This document shows, piece by piece, positions 1 to 4,566 of a stretch of 5,754 nt of DNA. Position numbers and translations under genes: made by a program. Source of the stretch: Bryobacterales bacterium (GTDB lineage: Bacteria > Acidobacteriota > Terriglobia > Bryobacterales > Bryobacteraceae); the NCBI GenBank assembly GCA_003139735.1, contig PLGA01000649.1:558-6311 (forward strand). The letters run 5' to 3'. The stretch's first letter is position 1. Every line of letters begins with the position of its first letter. The notes under the pieces are model-generated. The model was given only the letters and a program-made list of their open reading frames with translations. It did no database searches and had not been told where the DNA came from.

Positions 1-1703
1 TTCCAGTTGATGGCCACTTCGTTGGCGGAGTAAGCGCCCTGATCGTCCAGGTATATCTTCGCCGGAGGCAGATCGGGCGACACCTTGCGCATGACGTCAT
101 CCTGCCGGCCGCGGTTGGGCCCGCCGGAAAGCAGTCCCGGCCAAGGCTCCTCATTGTTATCCGCGGCGCTCAGCCGATGATGCGGATGGCGGAAGGGATT
201 TTCCCCCACACGGGTGACGAACGACAGCGAAAACGTGTTCCGGCCGAGCAGGTAGTGCAGATCTTCCAGCGCCGCCTCGCGGTAGCGTGTATTGTTCGCC
301 AGCGCGTCGGCGATCAGCAACTCCATGCCGTAATTCGCCAGCACCCCGTTCGAGCCCCAGATGTAATCGCGGTTGGTCAGGCTGATGCGGTATCCGTTGG
401 ACTCCTGCCGCTTGGCGATTTCGTCGGCGGCCCCGATCAAGTCGTGGCGGATGGCGTTCACCGCCACTGGATCCCCGCCCTTGCCCATGGCGTAAGTCCA
501 CAGCGCCAGCGAACCCACGTTGGCCCACGAAGGGGGTTCGGCTTCTTCGGTAACGGTGGGCTTGCGGAACGCGGCGTAGTGGTCCAGAAAGTAGCTCGCA
601 TAGGCCTTGTCGCCGGTGGAGCGGAACAGTTCGGCCGCGGCCCACAGACGCTCGTCGGCGCAATTTCCGTCGCCGTAGGCGCCGGTCGAGACGCCGGGGG
701 GATTGCGGAAGGTCACGTTGGGATACTTTTCGAGCCAGGCCCACGCCTTCTGCGCGGCCCGCAGGCATTTGCCGCCGAACGCCGGATTGGTGGGCTCGTA
801 GACCCGGCCGGCGATGGCCATCACGGCGGCGAAATCGCCCGTGGCGCAACTGCTCTTGAACGGCTCCTTGCCGGTGCCTATGACGTAACTGATCAGCGTG
901 TCCTTCTCCGGCATGATGAAGTCGCAGAACTTCTCGCTGGTCTGCTTGTGCCAGACTCCGCCGTCCTCATCCTGCATGGAGAGCATCCAGTCGAGGTTCC
1001 ACTTGATCTCGTTGAGAATGTCGGGCGTGCGGTTGCCGGATTCGGGGATGTGCAGGCTGACGCTTTTCACGCGATCGGCGAACATCTCCCAGGTCCACAG
1101 CAGCGTGGCGGTGGTGATCCCGGAGTTCACCACGTAACGGCCATAGTCGCCGGCATCGTGCCAGCCCTTGGCGGAGATTCGCGGGCCGGACTTGCCGGAG
1201 GACGCGTGCCAGGCGCCCGCGAGGTGACAGGCGTCGTGCTTGTAGCCGGGGAACTCGGGCCCCAGATCCACCGCCGCGCCGCATCGCTGCCCGTAATAAG
1301 AGCGCATGGCGAGGTAGAAGGCGCGCTCATAGACGTTGGCGTCGATGGCGAACTCCCAACTCCTGCCGACGTCTGGAACTTCCAGGTAATACTTGCCGGC
1401 TGCTCGGAACGCGCTGAAATCGGCCGCCTGGACGTTGTCCCCGGAATCAGCGTCGGCCACGGCCGGGCCGAGTTTCCCTCGGAACACGACGGCGCCGCCC
1501 GAAACGCGCCGCAGGGTGAAATCGCTAGCCGGGTGTTCAGCGGCCACCAACGCGATCTTGGGAGCGCCGGGCCGATAACCCACCTGATCGACCTTGATGG
1601 CAGCGCTAGGAGCCGCGGGCTGGCCGCCCGTCTGACCAGCGCCGGACAATCCGAAAACCAGCGTGGCGAGGCCCGCGATGAGGAGAACCGTTATCGGTTT
1701 CAT
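1..1703 (-). CDS. Secreted glycoside hydrolase family 9 (endoglucanase-like), 3' end cut by window edge
   Basis: Start ATG at 1703; 567 full codons are visible with no stop, and the frame continues past base 1. Residues 1-24 look like a Sec signal peptide (MKPIT, then a hydrophobic stretch VLLIAGLATLVFGL) with no lipobox cysteine, so export to periplasm or outside is inferred. Residues about 36-120 fit the Ig-like CelD N-terminal domain (IKVDQVGYRPG). The catalytic (alpha/alpha)6 domain follows: WHDAGDYGRY (D183 and D186, nucleophilic-water pair), MQDEDGGVWHK (243-253), the GH9 histidine signature at 494-510 (ending PHHR, H508), and the acidic signature YLDDQGAYSANE starting at 551 with general acid E562. 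Family enzymes hydrolyse beta-1,4-glucans by inversion; related members act on other beta-glucans or glucosaminides, so the exact substrate is not certain. Only about the last residues of the domain, plus any C-terminal module, are missing. A GAGG lies 4 bases before the ATG. It follows the 102-residue ORF by 39 bases on the same strand. Confidence 0.93.
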   Translation of the reverse strand, partial: MKPITVLLIAGLATLVFGLSGAGQTGGQPAAPSAAIKVDQVGYRPGAPKIALVAAEHPASDFTLRRVSGGAVVFRGKLGPAVADADSGDNVQAADFSAFRAAGKYYLEVPDVGRSWEFAIDANVYERAFYLAMRSYYGQRCGAAVDLGPEFPGYKHDACHLAGAWHASSGKSGPRISAKGWHDAGDYGRYVVNSGITTATLLWTWEMFADRVKSVSLHIPESGNRTPDILNEIKWNLDWMLSMQDEDGGVWHKQTSEKFCDFIMPEKDTLISYVIGTGKEPFKSSCATGDFAAVMAIAGRVYEPTNPAFGGKCLRAAQKAWAWLEKYPNVTFRNPPGVSTGAYGDGNCADERLWAAAELFRSTGDKAYASYFLDHYAAFRKPTVTEEAEPPSWANVGSLALWTYAMGKGGDPVAVNAIRHDLIGAADEIAKRQESNGYRISLTNRDYIWGSNGVLANYGMELLIADALANNTRYREAALEDLHYLLGRNTFSLSFVTRVGENPFRHPHHRLSAADNNEEPWPGLLSGGPNRGRQDDVMRKVSPDLPPAKIYLDDQGAYSANEVAINW

Positions 1704-1742
1704 AAGACCTCATTCTAGCGGTCCGCGCATGGGTTTGTGGTC

Positions 1743-2051
1743 TTACATTGCGGCGAGCGCGGCCCGTCCGCTTACGAGAGCGGTGGCTTGATCGTGGCGT
1801 CGAATGGCGCTGGCCATCGACTTGACGTGAGGCATGGCGCGGATTAACTTCTCCGAGTCCGGAACGCGCGAGGGCCACTTGGCATCCGAGCGATCCGTCT
1901 TGTACGGTTTGTACGAAGGCGCGGACATCTGGTGCATCTCGTAAAGCGCCTGGTTGCAGGATTCGATCTGGCCATCCCACGCCGCTTCGTCGGCCGCTTC
2001 CAGCGTCCGCAGGATGCCTTGCAGCAAAGTTTTGGTGCTATCGTACAACAT
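1743..2051 (-). CDS. Hypothetical protein, 102 aa, upstream of the GH9 gene
   Basis: I do not recognise this protein. From the ATG at 2051 it begins MLYDSTKTLLQGILRTLEAA and ends SGRAALAAM. Residues 1-44 and 66-100 look largely helical, joined by a proline/lysine/tyrosine-rich linker (SAPSYKPYKTDRSDAKWPSR, 43-62). There is a single cysteine (C32), no CxxCH, no signal peptide and no membrane segment, so a small cytosolic helical protein is the best description. The start at 2051 is preferred over in-frame ATGs at 2063 and further upstream because GAGG stands 6 bases before it. The stop lies 39 bases before the GH9 start on the same strand, which suggests co-transcription but not a shared function. 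A competing overlapping minus-strand frame exists, but its translation is rich in Arg/Ser/His and looks like a shadow. Confidence 0.6.
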   Translation of the reverse strand: MLYDSTKTLLQGILRTLEAADEAAWDGQIESCNQALYEMHQMSAPSYKPYKTDRSDAKWPSRVPDSEKLIRAMPHVKSMASAIRRHDQATALVSGRAALAAM

Positions 2052-2057
2052 GGTAAG

Positions 2058-2061
2058 CCTC
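2058..2061 (-). promoter_or_regulatory. Ribosome binding site fixing the start of the 102-aa protein
   Basis: On the minus strand GAGG is followed by CTTACC and then ATG at 2051, a 6-base spacing. The alternative in-frame ATG at 2063 overlaps this motif and has no comparable purine-rich sequence at the right distance, so this site favours the 102-residue form over a longer one. Confidence 0.5.
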
Positions 2062-2159
2062 ATTTCGTACCGAGACGTTGCGCCAAACCGGAGCCTTGGG
2101 CTGGCTCTGACGACACCCAAACAACCTGGTTAGGTCGGCGGGACAAGTCAATATTGGTA

Positions 2160-2188
2160 TTGTAGCACACCCCGAGTCGTGGTACACT
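2160..2188 (+). promoter_or_regulatory. Candidate sigma70-type promoter for the RRM gene
   Basis: TTGTAG (2160-2165) and TACACT (2183-2188) are separated by 17 bases, the ideal spacing. The matches are 3/6 to TTGACA and 4/6 to TATAAT. A start near 2195 would give an untranslated leader of about 110 bases before the RRM start codon. The surrounding bases are more AT-rich than the genes on either side. The assignment is by eye and would need transcript-end data. On the minus strand, TACAAT (2164-2159) overlaps the -35 box and could be a -10 for the leftward genes, but no good -35 accompanies it. Confidence 0.35.
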
Positions 2189-2305
2189 AAAGGCGATTTG
2201 ATGATTTCGCCGATTCCAGGTCGACCTTTCTAGCGTTCTCTATTCCCGCTACTTTCGTCCGCCCCCCAATTAGCTTCCTTCAAATCTGTAAAGGACAAAC
2301 TAACG

Positions 2306-2602
2306 ATGAAGAACATTTATGTTGGGAACCTCAGTTTTGGGGCTACCGAAGACTCCGTTCGTGCGCTTTTCGAAACGCACGGGACGGTTGGACGCGTGAA
2401 CATCTGCACGGACCGCGACACTGGGCAACCCAGGGGTTTCGGATTTGTAGAAATGGCCAACGATGGCGAAGGCGAGAAGGCGATTGCCGCTCTGAACGGC
2501 ACGGACCTGGATGGCAGGACGCTGAACGTCAACGAAGCCCGCCCGAAGACGGAGCGTTCCGGCGGCGGCGGCGGCGGCGGATACGGACGGAAGCGCTGGT
2601 AA
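2306..2602 (+). CDS. Small single-RRM RNA-binding protein with glycine-rich tail
   Basis: This 98-residue protein is one RNA recognition motif plus a short tail. RNP2 is IYVGNL (4-9) and RNP1 is RGFGFVEM (43-50), with the aromatic residues (Y5, F45, F47) that stack on RNA bases in this family. The order beta-alpha-beta-beta-alpha-beta fits through about residue 79 (LNVNEARP). The tail (about 82-98) has seven consecutive glycines and ends GYGRKRW, resembling the glycine-rich tails of cyanobacterial Rbp and plant GRP proteins. Such proteins bind single-stranded RNA and are often cold-induced; the role here is inferred from family only. Purine-rich AAGGA lies 10 bases before the ATG, slightly long. 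The gene has its own strand among minus-strand neighbours and a leader of about 110 bases from the candidate promoter, so it is probably monocistronic. A strong hairpin follows its stop. Confidence 0.95.
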   Translation: MKNIYVGNLSFGATEDSVRALFETHGTVGRVNICTDRDTGQPRGFGFVEMANDGEGEKAIAALNGTDLDGRTLNVNEARPKTERSGGGGGGGYGRKRW

Positions 2603-2616
2603 GCTCTTAATTCCGG

Positions 2617-2655
2617 CGGCCCCGGTCCGGACGACAATTCGCCGGATCGGGGCCG
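2617..2655 (+). terminator. Strong GC-rich hairpin after the RRM gene, terminator-like
   Basis: Bases 2617-2630 pair with 2642-2655 over 14 positions, with a single G-U wobble (2625 with 2647) and an 11-base loop (ACGACAATTCG). It begins 14 bases after the RRM stop codon. No T-run follows on either strand, so it is not a textbook intrinsic terminator. It may protect the 3' end of the mRNA, or work in both directions between the convergent RRM gene and tRNA-Leu. Confidence 0.5.
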
Positions 2656-2720
2656 TAACAGCGGAACCTTGTGCGCGGCGACGGCGCCGGGTTGGCCGGT
2701 GGGCCTAATGCCTGAAGCTT

Positions 2721-2807
2721 TGGTGCGGATGAGAGGACTTGAACCTCCACACCCTTGCGGGTACATGGACCTGAACCATGCGCGTCTGCCAATTCCGCCA
2801 CATCCGC
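2721..2807 (-). tRNA. tRNA-Leu, anticodon CAG, CCA encoded
   Basis: The minus strand folds as an 87-base class II tRNA. The acceptor is GCGGATG pairing with CATCCGC, followed by discriminator A and an encoded CCA (2723-2721). The anticodon stem is CATGG/CCATG with loop TTCAGGT, placing anticodon CAG at 2773-2771, which reads CUG leucine codons. The long variable arm has a CCC-GCAA-GGG hairpin typical of Leu/Ser tRNAs. The T arm has loop TTCAAGT. It lies 68 bases downstream of the rplK stop on the same strand and may be processed from the rplK transcript or have its own promoter. Confidence 0.97.
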
Positions 2808-2819
2808 ACGAACAAGAGA

Positions 2820-2843
2820 CAGGCGACAAAAGGCGATCGCCTG
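2820..2843 (-). terminator. Possible weak terminator or processing hairpin between rplK and tRNA-Leu
   Basis: On the minus strand CAGGCGA pairs with TCGCCTG (7 bp) around a 10-base loop. An overlapping alternative is the perfect palindrome AGGCGATCGCCT (2831-2842) followed by TTTT. A short GCCC-AGTG-GGGC hairpin comes just before. The structures compete, the T-run is short, and the tRNA 5' end is only 13 bases further on. It could therefore be a partial terminator or simply a spacer used in tRNA 5' processing. Confidence 0.3.
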
Positions 2844-2875
2844 CCCCACTGGGCTACTAAATCTATTCTCCCACG

Positions 2876-3304
2876 CTAGACGACGTCCACGCCCATGCTG
2901 CGGGCGGTGCCTTCCACGGATCGCATGGCCGCCGCCACGTCGAAGCAATTCAAGTCAGGCATCTTGATCTTGGCGATCTCTTCCACTTGCTGGCGCGTGA
3001 TCTGGCCGACCTTGTTCTTGTGAGGCTCGGCCGACCCCTTCGCCAGGTTCACGGCGCGCTTGATTAACACCGGGACGGGCGGCGTCTTGGTGATAAACGT
3101 AAACGAGCGGTCCGAGAAAATGGTGATCACCACCGGGATGATCAGGCCTTCCTGGTCCTTGGCGGACGTCTTGGCGTTGAACGCCTTGCAGAAATCCATG
3201 ATGTTGACGCCCTGCGGACCGAGCGCCGTGCCTACCGGGGGCGCCGGCGTGGCCTTCCCGGCCGGAATCTGCAGCTTGACCTGCGCGGTAACTTTCTTTG
3301 CCAT
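2876..3304 (-). CDS. rplK: 50S ribosomal protein L11
   Basis: The protein has 142 residues, the usual length for L11. The N-terminal domain carries the conserved [15 protein letters not shown] (20-34), the region that contacts the thiostrepton/GTPase centre. The C-terminal RNA-binding domain (about 75-142) ends with the L11 signature around [20 protein letters not shown] (117-136). L11 binds the 23S rRNA GTPase-associated region with the L10/L12 stalk and takes part in factor binding and RelA activation. The start is 3 bases after the nusG stop, and AAGG inside the end of nusG serves as its ribosome binding site, so the two are translationally close. Unusually, no rplA (L1) gene follows; the next features are tRNA-Leu and a convergent gene. 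Confidence 0.98.
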   Translation of the reverse strand: MAKKVTAQVKLQIPAGKATPAPPVGTALGPQGVNIMDFCKAFNAKTSAKDQEGLIIPVVITIFSDRSFTFITKTPPVPVLIKRAVNLAKGSAEPHKNKVGQITRQQVEEIAKIKMPDLNCFDVAAAMRSVEGTARSMGVDVV

Positions 3305-3307
3305 ACG

Positions 3308-3976
3308 TTAAACCTTTTCCACTTGCAGAAATTCCAGTTCCACGGGAGTGGCGCGGCCGAAAATGGTCACCATCACGCGCAGTGTGCCGCGTTCCGGGTT
3401 GACCTCGTCCACCTTGCCTGAGAAATTCGCGAACGGCCCGTCGACGATGCGCACCGAATCGTTTTTCTCGAACGTCGTCTTGGGACGGGGCCGCTCCGCC
3501 GAGGACGCCTGGCGGTAGAGCACCTGGTTGACTTCTTCGGCGCTGAGCGGCACCGGGGCGTTTCCTCCGCCTACAAAACCCGTGACGCGCGGCGTGTTCT
3601 TGACTTCGTGCCAGAGCGCGTCGTTCATTTCCATTTCGACCAGCACGTAGCCCGGATAGACCAGGCGCTTGCTGGTCACCTTCTTGCCGTTGCGCATTTC
3701 CACCACCTCTTCGGTGGGGATCAGGATCTGGCCGATCTTGTCCGCGAACCCGAAGGCTTCGGCGCGCGTGCGCAAGGATTCCGCCACCTTGTTCTCAAAT
3801 CCCGAGTAGGTGTGGATGATATACCACTTCTTGGACGCCGAGTCGTCGTATGCCGGGGCCGGCGCGGCGCCCGGGACGACGGCTTCTCCCGGCGCGGCGG
3901 CGAATTCCTCGGGGGCCTCCGTCGCGGCCTCGGAGGCGGACTGCTCGTCGAATGGTTCGCTCTCTTCGGTATCCAT
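3308..3976 (-). CDS. nusG: Transcription termination/antitermination factor NusG
   Basis: The protein has 222 residues, about 40 longer than E. coli NusG (181). The core begins at [20 protein letters not shown] (49-68), starting the NGN domain that binds the RNA polymerase clamp. It continues with [12 protein letters not shown] (104-115) and [11 protein letters not shown] (128-138), then a linker rich in Arg/Pro, and a C-terminal KOW domain (about 170-222, [18 protein letters not shown]), which in the family contacts Rho or ribosomal protein S10. The extra N-terminus (1-48) is acidic and Ala/Pro-rich ([12 protein letters not shown], later [19 protein letters not shown]) and probably disordered. 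The ATG at 3976 is 7 bases after the secE stop, with AGG/AGGG just upstream. No internal ATG lies before the NGN core, so the extension is likely translated. Confidence 0.97.
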   Translation of the reverse strand: MDTEESEPFDEQSASEAATEAPEEFAAAPGEAVVPGAAPAPAYDDSASKKWYIIHTYSGFENKVAESLRTRAEAFGFADKIGQILIPTEEVVEMRNGKKVTSKRLVYPGYVLVEMEMNDALWHEVKNTPRVTGFVGGGNAPVPLSAEEVNQVLYRQASSAERPRPKTTFEKNDSVRIVDGPFANFSGKVDEVNPERGTLRVMVTIFGRATPVELEFLQVEKV

Positions 3977-3983
3977 GCCCTGC

Positions 3984-4199
3984 CTATTTCGAGAAAAACG
4001 TAAGGACCCGCCCGATGCCTCTGCTCAGAATGCCATCCACGATCGCGAAATATCCCGCGAAGGCGAATACCGAGACAATCACCACAGCCGTGGTGCCTTC
4101 CACCTGCTTGCGGTTCGGCCAGCTCACGCGCCGCATCTCAAGCTTCAAGTCGTTGATGTAATCCTTCGTGCGCTCGATCCAGTTCTTGTCTTCGGCCAT
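3984..4199 (-). CDS. secE: Preprotein translocase subunit SecE
   Basis: The protein has 71 residues, matching the short single-spanning SecE of most bacteria rather than the three-span E. coli form. An amphipathic N-terminal helix (NWIERTKDYINDLKLEM) leads into the conserved cytoplasmic motif RRVSWPNRKQV (23-33). One transmembrane segment follows at about 36-56 (TTAVVIVSVFAFAGYFAIVD). SecE clamps the two halves of SecY in the inner-membrane protein-conducting channel. GGAAG stands 6 bases before the ATG. It lies between tRNA-Trp and nusG, the order seen in most bacterial secE-nusG operons. Confidence 0.96.
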   Translation of the reverse strand: MAEDKNWIERTKDYINDLKLEMRRVSWPNRKQVEGTTAVVIVSVFAFAGYFAIVDGILSRGIGRVLTFFSK

Positions 4200-4242
4200 A
4201 ATTCTTCCGTTGCTGCCTACTTCCCAGGTTGCGCAGGGCGTC

Positions 4243-4317
4243 TGGCAGGGGCGGAGGGATTCGAACCCCCACTCGCGGTTTTGGAGACCGCTGGTCTGCC
4301 GTTAAACCTACGCCCCT
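4243..4317 (-). tRNA. tRNA-Trp, anticodon CCA, 3' CCA encoded
   Basis: The minus strand gives a 75-base tRNA. Acceptor AGGGGCG pairs with CGCCCCT, then discriminator G and an encoded CCA (4245-4243). The anticodon stem GCGGT/ACCGC encloses loop CTCCAAA, with anticodon CCA at 4284-4282, reading UGG. The T arm is GGGGG-TTCGAAT-CCCTC with one wobble pair. Acceptor, anticodon loop and discriminator match known bacterial tRNA-Trp. It sits between rpmG and secE, so it is very likely cut out of the polycistronic transcript. Confidence 0.97.
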
Positions 4318-4324
4318 GGATCGA

Positions 4325-4346
4325 CTCCCCGGGGACCTCCGGGGAG
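4325..4346 (-). other. 8-bp hairpin between rpmG and tRNA-Trp
   Basis: CTCCCCGG pairs perfectly with CCGGGGAG around a 6-base loop. It ends 7 bases before the tRNA-Trp 5' end and starts 12 bases after the rpmG stop. There is no T-run after it on the minus strand, so a role in RNA processing or mRNA 3'-end stability is more likely than termination. Confidence 0.5.
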
Positions 4347-4358
4347 CACCATTTCATT

Positions 4359-4511
4359 TTACTTGATTTCCTTGTGCGGTTGGTGCTTCCGGCAATGCCG
4401 GCAGAACTTCTTCAGCTCCAGACGCTCCGTGGTGGTCTTCTTGTTCTTGGTTGTCGAATAGTTCCGGTTCTTGCACTCGGTGCACTGGAAAGTAATAATT
4501 TCGCGAGGCAT
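4359..4511 (-). CDS. rpmG: 50S ribosomal protein L33 (zinc-ribbon form)
   Basis: The translation of 4511 to 4359 is a 50-residue basic protein starting [20 protein letters not shown] and ending KHQPHKEIK. Two CxxC pairs (C10/C13 and C37/C40) form the zinc ribbon of the C-plus L33 type; residues 16-30 carry the typical [20 protein letters not shown] pattern. L33 is a small large-subunit protein near the ribosomal E site. The start is supported by AGGAG at 4525-4521, 9 bases upstream. Its place between tuf and tRNA-Trp/secE is the common bacterial arrangement. Because it has all four cysteines, it should bind zinc and not be the zinc-independent paralogue. Confidence 0.96.
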   Translation of the reverse strand: MPREIITFQCTECKNRNYSTTKNKKTTTERLELKKFCRHCRKHQPHKEIK

Positions 4512-4529
4512 TTTCGATTACTCCTATTA

Positions 4530-4543
4530 CCGGGACGGCCCGG
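4530..4543 (-). other. 5-bp hairpin just upstream of the rpmG ribosome binding site
   Basis: CCGGG pairs with CCCGG around a 4-base loop (CCGT on the minus strand). It lies 4 bases before the AGGAG of rpmG. It is short but all G-C, and follows the larger tuf hairpin after only three bases. Confidence 0.35.
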
Positions 4544-4546
4544 CGC

Positions 4547-4564
4547 GGCCGGATTTATCCGGCC
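4547..4564 (-). terminator. 7-bp hairpin directly after tuf, possible attenuator
   Basis: On the minus strand GGCCGGA pairs with TCCGGCC around the loop TAAA, starting 2 bases after the tuf stop. No T-run follows, and the next genes are oriented the same way. It probably reduces read-through, or protects the tuf mRNA 3' end after cleavage, instead of ending transcription fully. Confidence 0.4.
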
Positions 4565-4566
4565 CC

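Noticed and set aside
157..849. A 230-codon minus-strand frame rich in arginine
   Set aside because: It overlaps the GH9 gene in another frame and has the Arg/Gly-heavy composition of a shifted-frame translation.
177..1718. A 513-codon open frame on the plus strand
   Set aside because: It is the antisense of the GH9 gene; the minus-strand frame carries full family signatures, while this translation is Val/Gly/Arg/Ala-rich without recognisable domains. High GC makes long antisense frames common.
1606..1980. A 124-codon minus-strand frame overlapping both the 102-aa ORF and the GH9 start
   Set aside because: It would overlap the GH9 signal peptide by about 100 bases, and its Arg/Ser/His-rich translation resembles a frame shadow.
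2721..2807. tRNA-Leu as the attachment site of an integrated element
   Set aside because: No integrase, no second copy of the tRNA 3' end and no mobile genes are visible in the window.
2317..2829. A 170-codon minus-strand frame across the RRM gene and tRNA-Leu
   Set aside because: It is antisense to a clear RRM domain and runs through a tRNA gene, so it is not coding.
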